Shown: in pieces, positions 24,385-32,274 of the stretch
Layout of the letters: each line of letters starts with the position of its first letter
How positions within the stretch are numbered: the stretch's first letter is position 1
DNA from: a virus
Reading direction: 5' to 3' (one strand)
Length of the DNA: 38,990 nucleotides
IMG/VR virus record: IMGVR_UViG_3300012270_000008
Location: 1 to 38,990 of that record
Made by a program: the position numbers and the translations under genes
Notes under the pieces: generated by a model
Database searches by the model: none
What the model saw: the letters and a program-made list of their open reading frames with translations, nothing else
Told to the model about the DNA's origin: nothing

Positions 24385-25502
24385 TGTTGAATCAAACCCT
24401 TCGTATCGCAACGTTCTCAGATGTCCACCTAGGGCACCGGAGAACGCCAACCGAGTCGATCATTGAAAACCTGAAACGCGACATTCCTGATACCGCTGAA
24501 ACGGGGAAGTTGGATGTGATCTTTATACCGGGCGATCTGTTCGACCGGTTTTTGACACTGCCAGACACCAACGTTTATGAGATCCATGCGTGGATTGCGC
24601 GGTTGCTTCGCACGTGTAAACGTCGTGACATCGTACTGCGTGTCTTAGAAGGCACGCCGTCGCACGATTGGAAACAGAGTCGTCTTGTTGAGAGCATCAA
24701 TGAGAACACGGGCATCGATGCTGATGCCCGCCACGTCCCTGATCTTTCAATCGAACACCACCAACGGTTTGACATGGACATCATGTACATTCCCGACGAG
24801 TGGTCCAGCGACAACGACGACACCTGGAAACAAGTCCAACAGCTGTTGAGCGAACATCGCTTAGAGCAGGTAGACTTTATCCTGATGCACGGACAGTTCC
24901 CATATCAGCTACCTCCCCACGTGAACGTTCCAACGCACGACCCCGATCGCTATGTGTCGATTTGTCGGCATTATGTGTTTTGTGGTCACGTGCACATACC
25001 CAGTCGATATGAGAACATCATTGTACCTGGGTCCTACGATCGTTTAACTCACGGTGAGGAACACCCGAAAGGTCATTGGCGCGTCTTAGTCAACCCCAAA
25101 GGGGACGACGAGGTTGTGTTCTATGAGAACCACGGGGCAACGCTGTACAAAAGTGTGGACTGCTGTCATTTAAGTGTAGAAGAGGCTTTAGAGAAAGTTG
25201 ACCAACTGGTGGAACCTTTACTGGCTGGCTCACACGTCCGTGTCGAGGCAGATCGAGAAGACCCCATTGCGTCCTCGCTGGATGTGTTGAAACGCAAGTA
25301 CCCTCAATTTAACTGGGCCAGCAAACTTCAAAGTAAAGCGAAGTCAGGAAAAGAGATGTTGCAGGACATGCGCGCCAAGTATCAGACCAAACCCATCACA
25401 CAGCGCACCATTGGCGATATGGTTGGGGGGCGGTTGAAACAAATGGAGTGCGATGATTCGACTATTCAACAGTGTTTAAACGCACTGGGTGAGGTCACCT
25501 GA
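24384..25502 (+). CDS. SbcD/Mre11-like metallophosphoesterase, DNA exonuclease candidate
   Basis: A 372-residue calcineurin-type phosphoesterase. Metal-binding motifs in order: D13-V-H15 in FSDVHLGH; G50-D-L-F-D-R; GTPSHD at 90-95, in place of the usual GNHD; H169 in ILMHGQ; and G201-H-V-H204. The spacing and the C-terminal region after residue 230 follow SbcD (Mre11), which trims DNA ends together with the SMC-like SbcC; T4 gp47 is the phage example. No SbcC/gp46-like partner lies in the window. The ends overlap both neighbours (TGATG at each), forming a tight three-gene unit. Confidence 0.85.
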   Translation: MLNQTLRIATFSDVHLGHRRTPTESIIENLKRDIPDTAETGKLDVIFIPGDLFDRFLTLPDTNVYEIHAWIARLLRTCKRRDIVLRVLEGTPSHDWKQSRLVESINENTGIDADARHVPDLSIEHHQRFDMDIMYIPDEWSSDNDDTWKQVQQLLSEHRLEQVDFILMHGQFPYQLPPHVNVPTHDPDRYVSICRHYVFCGHVHIPSRYENIIVPGSYDRLTHGEEHPKGHWRVLVNPKGDDEVVFYENHGATLYKSVDCCHLSVEEALEKVDQLVEPLLAGSHVRVEADREDPIASSLDVLKRKYPQFNWASKLQSKAKSGKEMLQDMRAKYQTKPITQRTIGDMVGGRLKQMECDDSTIQQCLNALGEVT

Positions 25503-26356
25503 TGAGACAGTCTGAAGACATCCTCGCAGAACGGGAAATGGGTCAGTACCCTATCTCGATAGGCACGTCGTTGGCGCTTGAAGGCGCCAACGGCGTCTAT
25601 CCGGAGCGGGAAGAAAGTCCACCCCCGATTCTTAAATACAACCGATTGTGGGTCAACGTCGACACCTTGTTCCGAAACCTCTTTGGCAGTCTGACTGCTG
25701 AGGAGCAGGCTCGGGTCGTTGCGAAGGATTTGGCAATCGCCATGGCATCTGAATTCGGCCCTATCGACGCTGCCGTTGCGGAGTCGGCGGGACAGAAAAT
25801 CAAAGTGACGTTCTATCAGAATTACCACAGTAAAATGTCGCAATGGTTTCCGAAAGCCAACCTGAAGAAACCCACGACTCCTAAACAGCGCATCTTTGCC
25901 GGACTCCGAGCAGAGACGCTGAGACACTTACCCGATTACCTAGACGAGGTCGATTACCGACGCGTCGATGGCATAATAGACGGCGATGGCCGTTCTCTCA
26001 TTCTAACGCACAGTGCGTTGGATTTACTGTCAGTGGCTCGTTTTGACGAGTTGGCTCTTCTGGAGTCTCACACTGGTAAAATAAAACCTCGATCTCAGTG
26101 GGGGACCAAACTGGGTGTGAAAGACGAAACGATTCCCTTCAATGCTTTCACCCTGCAAGTGTTTGGAGATGGATCAACGTTGTTCACCCCATTATCGATC
26201 AAGTACCGTCGAGCGATCTTAGAGGTTGCCAAGAAAGATCGATGGGTCAGCGTGTCAACTCTTGCAAAGATTCGCATGGGATTGAACACGATCAAAGACC
26301 CAGTGATTCGTCAAGAGATCCTTGACTTGATGGATCATACATCATTTCCAACATAA
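25502..26356 (+). CDS. Conserved-looking protein of unknown function
   Basis: A 284-residue protein, MRQSEDILAEREMGQYPISIG..., coupled to the SbcD-like gene by TGATG. N-terminal ~40 residues are charged and Pro-rich. The body has mixed helices and strands (RVVAKDLAIAMASEFG, AGQKIKVTFYQNYHSKMSQWFP, LILTHSALDLLSVARFDELALLESH). No motif I can name. Position between a nuclease and an SSB-like protein suggests DNA metabolism. Confidence 0.7.
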   Translation: MRQSEDILAEREMGQYPISIGTSLALEGANGVYPEREESPPPILKYNRLWVNVDTLFRNLFGSLTAEEQARVVAKDLAIAMASEFGPIDAAVAESAGQKIKVTFYQNYHSKMSQWFPKANLKKPTTPKQRIFAGLRAETLRHLPDYLDEVDYRRVDGIIDGDGRSLILTHSALDLLSVARFDELALLESHTGKIKPRSQWGTKLGVKDETIPFNAFTLQVFGDGSTLFTPLSIKYRRAILEVAKKDRWVSVSTLAKIRMGLNTIKDPVIRQEILDLMDHTSFPT

Positions 26357-26383
26357 ACCCGTAATCCTCTAGGAGGAACACAC

Positions 26384-27085
26384 ATGGACCAAGATAAACC
26401 CATCATCATTGATGATAAGAAGTTTGCGCTCTATGGTAAACCGGTTGAAGGCGGCCGCGGTGCTCCGAAGATGCAATTTGGCGTCTTTCGTGGTAACCCG
26501 AACGTGGTAGTCTTTACCAACGACCCGAGTGACCCTGAAAAGAAACCGATTCGTGCAGCTATGGACCCCGTTATCTGGGGTGGCTTCATTGAATTGATCA
26601 AGATGGCGGCCGATGCTGATCCGAACTGGCAGCGTCGTATCCCGAACCGGAAAGGGCCTCCTCAGAAGACGTTCGTTGAGTCGGTAACGATCGTTGGTAA
26701 AGATGCGGAAGGTGTGGTGTACATTGCTATTAACAAGCAAGGTCGTCCTACCAAGAAGATTCCCATTCTTCCTGGTATGTACGCTGATCTGACCGACGAT
26801 CAAGGCAACCCGATCCCGGACGGTGAGAAGTCGGTGGTGTTTGCGAAAGGGTTTGCAATCACTCTAAACCACATCATGCTGGACCTGATGCGTGAAACGT
26901 ACGAACCGGCTCAACCGCCAGGCGGACAGCAAGGTGGTGGTGGTGGTTACAACCGCGGCGGTGGCGGCGGTGGTGGTTACCAACAGCAACGCGGGGGTCA
27001 ACCCAGCGGCGGTGGCGGTGCTCCACAAGGTGGCGGCGGCGCTCCACAGGGCGGCGGCAGTTTCGAAGACGATCTGCCGATGTAA
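26384..27085 (+). CDS. SSB-like single-stranded DNA-binding protein candidate
   Basis: A 233-residue protein. Residues 1 to about 175 are beta-rich with aromatic and basic residues (FGVFRGNPNVVVFTND, FVESVTIVGKDAEGVVYIAINK). Residues about 179-225 are an extreme Gly/Gln-rich linker, and the protein ends in the acidic tip SFEDDLPM. The folded domain, glycine-rich linker and acidic-hydrophobic tip reproduce bacterial SSB (tip DDDIPF), whose tail recruits other repair proteins. The body is not a textbook OB-fold by eye, so this could be an unusual or divergent SSB. An ideal AGGAGG site and CTG-rich codons point to high expression. Confidence 0.65.
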   Translation: MDQDKPIIIDDKKFALYGKPVEGGRGAPKMQFGVFRGNPNVVVFTNDPSDPEKKPIRAAMDPVIWGGFIELIKMAADADPNWQRRIPNRKGPPQKTFVESVTIVGKDAEGVVYIAINKQGRPTKKIPILPGMYADLTDDQGNPIPDGEKSVVFAKGFAITLNHIMLDLMRETYEPAQPPGGQQGGGGGYNRGGGGGGGYQQQRGGQPSGGGGAPQGGGGAPQGGGSFEDDLPM

Positions 27086-27089
27086 GACA

Positions 27090-27133
27090 GCACCAAGACC
27101 CGAGGCCGTTTTGGCTTTGGGTCTTGGTTAATT
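27090..27133 (+). terminator. Long-stem terminator after the SSB-like gene
   Basis: CCAAGACCC (27093-27101) with GGGTCTTGG (27119-27127), extended inward by GAGGCC/GGCTTT with G-T pairs to 15 bp, loop GTTTT. The tail TTAATTT is only weakly T-rich. Confidence 0.75.
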
Positions 27134-27163
27134 TCCCAAGGCCATTTCGATTTTCCAAAAAAA

Positions 27164-27190
27164 TAGAATCACATATCATGCAGGTGCGTA
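27164..27190 (+). promoter_or_regulatory. Candidate early promoter of the sigma-like subunit gene
   Basis: TAGAATCACATATCATGC followed by AGGTGC shares ATATCATNNAGGTGC with the phuZ element. The start codon is about 55 bases downstream. Confidence 0.6.
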
Positions 27191-27234
27191 CCTTGACGGA
27201 CCAACAACGAACCGCGCCGTAGGAGAGTTAACGA

Positions 27235-28794
27235 ATGCAGATAATCGATGCTGGTGAATCGCACGAGCCGTTTTCCAGAGTGTTCACTGAACACAACGGA
27301 GAAAAGATCGCGTGGGACCTACAGAAGTTCTATGGACGTCCTACTAACGCTACTGTGGCTGGTGTGTTTGAACTGATTAATGGATATTGGTCCAGTCTCC
27401 CAAGTTCACGGCAAGATAAGATCTTCCGTGTCTACGTCAATGCGCGTCGTTGCATTGATGAAGTTATAGACCCTAACCAACTGCATGTGCGGTTGACTGA
27501 GATCGTGAAAGACCTGTACGAAGCCATGACGTTTGAAGAAGTGCGTTACTGGGCTCGTAACCATGGAAACATTCGAGTACCACCCTCTATTAAAAGCAAC
27601 TACTCTGAACTTGAAATCTCTGACCGCAATCAAGTGGGTATGGACTATCAGGCGAAGACATACCTAAGAGACGACTATTTGGAATTGGTCAACATGTCCG
27701 TTCTGATGAAGCCTATGATTCCGATCTGGGCGGAGTACGGTCGTCTATTGGAACAGCTGTCCTCAACCAACAGCTATCGCGAGTATCAGTCGATGAGCCT
27801 TCTGAGTCGATCTGGTGCCGTTAACATCCCACCTATGGATCGGTTACGCCGATACGTAGAAACCTCGTCACTGGACTCTAAGACGGCCATGAGCGCAGCC
27901 TTGGGCGGCATCGGCAGCTCGGAGCTTCCTGACTGGTTGATGTCGATGGTGATCATTCGGAAACTGGTGATCATTGAGCTGTCCTCGTACGAAGACAGTA
28001 GCAACATCGTAAGTGTGGTGTATCACCATGTACGCAACACCATCAAATCGGTAGACCGTAAGTTCTCTGGGCGTATTCGAGAGAAGTCGAAGCCGCGCGG
28101 GGAAGACGATGACGAAAACAAATCCATCATTGAGACGTACAAGATCAAGCAGGAAATCTCCGATGGGGATTTGATGGTGCTATCCGTCTACACCGAGCAG
28201 ACCTTGAACATGGCTCAACAGATCGTTCCCGACATGACCGCTAAGATGGTGGATGCGTGTCACAACGAAACCCGTAATCTCATGCATCAGCAGCCGACCG
28301 AAGGGCAACTTACCCTTCTACGGTGGATACTCGCTTCGGTGATCCCACCTCGGTCTATCGACAACATCAGCAAGCCCTCGTTACTGTCCTGCTTTGCAGC
28401 GGCACAAGCGATCTTGTGGTACCACGGTCAACCGGATCTGGCGTTGTTGTTAACCGCTGAAGAAGTCCGTGACAATCAGGGTTTCCTCATCGGGGGAATA
28501 GAGTCCCGCAGCCGTATCCCGAAAGATTATGTGGATCAGTTTGTGGATCTCTACCCGCACTATCAAGAGAAAGGTTCAAAAGAACGAGAGCGGCAAACCA
28601 ATGTCGCCTGCAAAGCGATTGATCAAACTGCAAAGGACTTTGTGAAGTGCGATTGGCGAGCCCATGCTCCCAACGAACTCATGGCACTTGGCTCAACTGT
28701 GGCCGATAGAAAAATGATCAGTGCCCCCACTGATATAAAGACACAGTTATCTGTCCTGGTACTTAGACTTGCAGAGATGCAAGAACAACTTTAG
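27235..28794 (+). CDS. Non-virion RNA polymerase sigma-like subunit (phiKZ gp68-like)
   Basis: A 519-residue protein, close to the length of phiKZ gp68 as I recall it (about 520), the fifth subunit of the non-virion RNA polymerase that occupies the place of sigma and has no clear sequence match to bacterial sigma factors. The sequence is helical with many basic helices (VYHHVRNTIKSVDRKFSGRIREKSKPRGEDDDENKS). The call depends on length, helical character and position between the SSB-like gene and the beta C-half; no diagnostic motif is visible. Ribosome binding site AGGAG is 9 bases upstream. Confidence 0.65.
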   Translation: MQIIDAGESHEPFSRVFTEHNGEKIAWDLQKFYGRPTNATVAGVFELINGYWSSLPSSRQDKIFRVYVNARRCIDEVIDPNQLHVRLTEIVKDLYEAMTFEEVRYWARNHGNIRVPPSIKSNYSELEISDRNQVGMDYQAKTYLRDDYLELVNMSVLMKPMIPIWAEYGRLLEQLSSTNSYREYQSMSLLSRSGAVNIPPMDRLRRYVETSSLDSKTAMSAALGGIGSSELPDWLMSMVIIRKLVIIELSSYEDSSNIVSVVYHHVRNTIKSVDRKFSGRIREKSKPRGEDDDENKSIIETYKIKQEISDGDLMVLSVYTEQTLNMAQQIVPDMTAKMVDACHNETRNLMHQQPTEGQLTLLRWILASVIPPRSIDNISKPSLLSCFAAAQAILWYHGQPDLALLLTAEEVRDNQGFLIGGIESRSRIPKDYVDQFVDLYPHYQEKGSKERERQTNVACKAIDQTAKDFVKCDWRAHAPNELMALGSTVADRKMISAPTDIKTQLSVLVLRLAEMQEQL

Positions 28795-28804
28795 GAGTAA
28801 TTCG

Positions 28805-30340
28805 ATGGCAAACTTTGTGGTTTCGCGCATGTTGATGTTTGAGACCGCTCGGTACGATGACGTGTTCCTGCGTCCGTACGAGTCTCACTTCAACCAGCAA
28901 ATCGGTAACATGCTGACCGAGTCAACGGATGGTGGTACAAAAGTCAATCCAACGACTCTGGCAGCGGCGGCAGGTGCGTTCCTAAAGCCGTCAACCGCGG
29001 CGACTGGCATAGCGAACCTGGCGAACGGTTTTGGCGAGAAGCGCTTCTCGTTCATGATGGAGCTCCGCCGAGATAACGTAGGTCACTTGGGCGGCGGCAG
29101 TCGTTACATCTTGACCGGTTACACCAATCACTTGGGGATCAGCAACCTTAACGGCACGAATCACCTCGACCCGAACATGATGTTCTACATCAACAATGTA
29201 TTTGAGTTGAGAGACACGTTCATCCCGACGCCTCACGGTAACGAACATCAAGTAAACGTGGCCAGCAGTCGACACGTGTTGCACAACCAAGGCTCGGCCG
29301 ATTACATGCAGCAAAGCCAGCCGCAGTACACGCTGAGGCCAGAAGACATCATGAGCGAGTTGGAGTACTCCGACACGGCTTTCACCCATGCGGACACGAT
29401 CAATGGGACTTCGGTACTCAGTGGTCCACGCATGAGCGACCGCCGTAACGAGTCGCGCCCGACGTATCTGACGAACACGATTCGGTGTTTCAAAGACGCA
29501 CAGATGGACACGGATGCTTACGACGGCGCAGACGGGGGTGGTTACGATCAGTTGCATTCCAATCAGATCTGGAGTCACACCCGAGACAAACTGCGCGACG
29601 TGCCGGTATCCAACAACGCCTTCATGCAACTACTGATGTCTTCGACATCGTACAAGCAGACAGGTTTTGTGAACTACCAAGAACTGTGTCGACTTCTGCC
29701 AGAGTTAGACCATGTGGCGGAAGTAGTCATGGCCTCGCCTGCAGCAAGGTCGGCTGAGTATCAGCCCGGCCAAGGTGAGAACTGGGCGTCTATGGGTCAA
29801 GAGACTCTGGCGTCAACGATCATCCAACAGATGACCCCGGCGATCATGTCGGACTGTCTATTGACCAATATCGGCTTCGTTGCCACCAACGATACGATCG
29901 GTTCTATGGACGATGTGCGTGTGTATGCGGCGAATGGGTTTACCGAAGGGTTGGACTACAGCCGCTACATCAGTCACTTTATTGAGAGACTGAAGCGAGA
30001 AGTGCTGATGGACATCAGTCATTTCAATCAAATCCGATACTCGGTAGAGGTTCACATCGACCTGCTCAATGAGAGCTACTACAAAATCTCATTGGACGGC
30101 GGTCCTTTCGTCTGGCACACAGCCCCATCGTTCTGCGACGGTCTGTACGCGCCGGTGGTGAGTGGCAATCACGATTCGCTGGAAAACATGTCGAGCGACA
30201 TCAGTACAATGTTGCACAACATCTCGGGAGAACTCTCTCAGATGGTGTCCGATGGAAACCCGGCCTACGGTTCGGTCAACTCACGTCATGGGCTAATCCC
30301 ATCGACTAATACCCCATACACAGGCGATACAAGTCTGTGA
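28805..30340 (+). CDS. Conserved-looking protein, possible virion or internal protein
   Basis: A 511-residue protein from the ATG at 28805 (MANFVVSRMLMFETARYDDVF...), TAGGAG upstream; a longer frame starting at 28769 would overlap the previous gene. Gly/Asn-rich, mixed alpha/beta, with repeated NxxGTN and HxD elements (NHLGISNLNGTNHLD). Amino acid composition (many N, S, T, Y, G) resembles structural proteins of jumbo phages. By position it is the phiKZ gp69 counterpart. No catalytic motif seen. Confidence 0.75.
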   Translation: MANFVVSRMLMFETARYDDVFLRPYESHFNQQIGNMLTESTDGGTKVNPTTLAAAAGAFLKPSTAATGIANLANGFGEKRFSFMMELRRDNVGHLGGGSRYILTGYTNHLGISNLNGTNHLDPNMMFYINNVFELRDTFIPTPHGNEHQVNVASSRHVLHNQGSADYMQQSQPQYTLRPEDIMSELEYSDTAFTHADTINGTSVLSGPRMSDRRNESRPTYLTNTIRCFKDAQMDTDAYDGADGGGYDQLHSNQIWSHTRDKLRDVPVSNNAFMQLLMSSTSYKQTGFVNYQELCRLLPELDHVAEVVMASPAARSAEYQPGQGENWASMGQETLASTIIQQMTPAIMSDCLLTNIGFVATNDTIGSMDDVRVYAANGFTEGLDYSRYISHFIERLKREVLMDISHFNQIRYSVEVHIDLLNESYYKISLDGGPFVWHTAPSFCDGLYAPVVSGNHDSLENMSSDISTMLHNISGELSQMVSDGNPAYGSVNSRHGLIPSTNTPYTGDTSL

Positions 30341-30357
30341 TGTAAGGAGAATACCTC

Positions 30358-31608
30358 ATGAGTAAAACCCAGCCACTGTTGGGCTTCTACGCGGGCATCT
30401 TGGAATCCTTGAACATCGAGGACGTCTCGGAAGGTCGATTGTCCCTGAAAGTACCGAACGAAAACGACGAGTACAGCGATACGCCGTGTTTGATCAATGG
30501 CAAGCGCGTTGTCCTACCGACGGATAAGATTCTTCGCAGTGGGTCTTTGGAAGGCATGATTGCTTTCCATCCCCTGTCCGAAAACATGCTTCGAGGCGAG
30601 AGTGAGATCGTCAAGTTCTTGCGTAAGATGATTAAGTTTCGTCTCTCGAGCGTTTCCTCTCAACTGCTGATCGAACTGATGAGCATCGCCGCCGATCCTG
30701 AGCGGCACGAGGAACTGAGTCCACGTCAGGCCGCGTATCTTCAATCGGTACCCAACGCCAACGAGAAGACTGTGAAAGCAATGAGTAAGCTTCTTCACAC
30801 GCACTTCGATGACTTGCTCAACATTTATCTTAAACGCCCAGACGCACGCTCCAACGAGAGTTACCGTCGACTGGCCGCCGTCAGCTTCCCAATTTGGGAT
30901 GAGTTGAGTGCACCTGGCAGTAAAGTGTACGAAGTAGACTGCGGTAGCGTCAAGAACAAGAAGACCATTGCGTCTCTGTTCGAGTACGTCTTCCCCAAGC
31001 CTGACGATCTGGAAGAATGGTCCGAAGGCAGCAACAGCGGTACAGCGCCTTACTTCGATTCGCTGATGAAGTGTTACTTGAACATCGGTCGTCATCTGGC
31101 GAAGCTGGTCTACAAGTATCGAAAGTATCTGGATCATCCGGACCTGCAGCGCAGCAACCTGGATTGGGAAGAAGATCTGGATCAGTTAGATCGTTGGAAG
31201 ACGTTGATTCCGCCGCTGCCGGGTAATGAAGGTGCCGTGGCAAAAGGTGAAAAGGAACCAGTCGCCGCTGAGAAGCCGAGAGGTCAAGGGTTTCGCCCAG
31301 ACTTTCAAGCGGCAGCCCAACAGACAACCAACGCCGCCCCTGAAGTCGAGGACACTCCCCCATGGGAGGAGCAACCCGTTCCTCAGGTTAACCCTAACCC
31401 CGAACACGTCACCACAACCGGCACTGGTTTGGATTGGCGAGGCGTCATGCAGAGTCGTCCTCCGACTGCTCAGGTACCCTCCTACGTTGGTGGACAACCT
31501 GTTCAAAGTCATACCCAGTTCCAGATGGGTAATGGAGGAGCACCTCAGCAGTCTCAGTGGGGTCAACCCCAACCCGCTTGGCAAGGCGGTGGTGGTACGT
31601 CACTGTAA
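30358..31608 (+). CDS. Hypothetical protein with disordered Pro/Gln-rich C-terminus
   Basis: A 416-residue protein. Residues 1 to about 285 are globular and mostly helical; residues about 285-416 are low-complexity and rich in Pro, Gln, Gly and Trp (PPWEEQPVPQVNPNPE, QQSQWGQPQPAWQGGGG). The tail resembles disordered scaffolding or condensate-forming tails. By position it is the phiKZ gp70 counterpart. Strong TAAGGAGA site. Function unknown. Confidence 0.7.
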   Translation: MSKTQPLLGFYAGILESLNIEDVSEGRLSLKVPNENDEYSDTPCLINGKRVVLPTDKILRSGSLEGMIAFHPLSENMLRGESEIVKFLRKMIKFRLSSVSSQLLIELMSIAADPERHEELSPRQAAYLQSVPNANEKTVKAMSKLLHTHFDDLLNIYLKRPDARSNESYRRLAAVSFPIWDELSAPGSKVYEVDCGSVKNKKTIASLFEYVFPKPDDLEEWSEGSNSGTAPYFDSLMKCYLNIGRHLAKLVYKYRKYLDHPDLQRSNLDWEEDLDQLDRWKTLIPPLPGNEGAVAKGEKEPVAAEKPRGQGFRPDFQAAAQQTTNAAPEVEDTPPWEEQPVPQVNPNPEHVTTTGTGLDWRGVMQSRPPTAQVPSYVGGQPVQSHTQFQMGNGGAPQQSQWGQPQPAWQGGGGTSL

Positions 31609-31612
31609 TCGT

Positions 31613-31662
31613 TAGACGACATAAGAGGAGGGGCGAACCCCTCCTCTTTGTTTTTTGTCTAA
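31613..31662. terminator. Bidirectional terminator between convergent genes
   Basis: AAGAGGAGGGG (31623-31633) with CCCCTCCTCTT (31638-31648), loop CGAA, then TGTTTTTT. An outer TTAGAC (31612-31617) can also pair with GTCTAA (31657-31662), where the leftward gene's stop codon lies. Confidence 0.9.
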
Positions 31663-32060
31663 GCAGCCTGTTGTTTCTTGGCCAACTTGAGGTTTACTCG
31701 ATGTATCCGTAACAACCCATCGATGACCCCTTGAGAAGGCACCAGAAGACTCAGGTGGTCCGCTCGGTACTGCATAGGACTCGTGTAGTCGTTGACTCTC
31801 ATGATGATCCAGTGCATCTGTGGTTCGACCTGGTAGTCTTGCAAAACACTCACCAAGTCACCCTCGCCTTTGTAGGCGCTCTGTGGATTGATGTCAACTA
31901 CTTCAGTGTTGTCGTGGTTGCGTAAGAATTGCAAATGATCTTCAATCAACTGTCGAAACCCTTGACTGTACATCAACGTAGGGCCTTCCGACGGCATGGT
32001 TTCATTCAATGTAATGGGCATTAGGAAAGCCTCGGGGATGGATGCGTTCGATACTATCAT
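31659..32060 (-). CDS. Small hypothetical protein
   Basis: A 133-residue protein, MIVSNASIPEAFLMPITLNETM... Acidic/aromatic in the middle (SVLQDYQVEPQMHWIIMRVNDYTS) and with a basic C-terminal helix (GLLRIHRVNLKLAKKQQAA). No clear ribosome binding site. It lies alone, leftward, between the polymerase genes. Not recognised. Confidence 0.65.
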   Translation of the reverse strand: MIVSNASIPEAFLMPITLNETMPSEGPTLMYSQGFRQLIEDHLQFLRNHDNTEVVDINPQSAYKGEGDLVSVLQDYQVEPQMHWIIMRVNDYTSPMQYRADHLSLLVPSQGVIDGLLRIHRVNLKLAKKQQAA

Positions 32061-32097
32061 TCATCGTTAGGGGTTAGGGTGGGTTGTCGTCAAGATT

Positions 32098-32124
32098 ATT
32101 TCAAGAATATATCATAGACATGCT
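32098..32124 (+). promoter_or_regulatory. Candidate early promoter of the RNA polymerase beta C-half
   Basis: ATTTCAAGAATATATCATAG followed by ACATGCT is nearly identical over about 26 bases to the phuZ element. A leader of about 150 bases follows, with hairpins CGTAC/GTACG (32140s) and GTCCCA-CTTACA-TGGGAC (about 32187-32204). Confidence 0.7.
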
Positions 32125-32274
32125 TACACATATCCTAACGTACTCTCATTTCGTACGCTACGGATCAATGGTTTGAGAAATCTAAGTCCCACTTACATGG
32201 GACGCTATGGCGCCTAAGCCTAATAACAAGAAAAACCGATTGTATTAATAAAATCAATACTCAAGGAGTTAACC

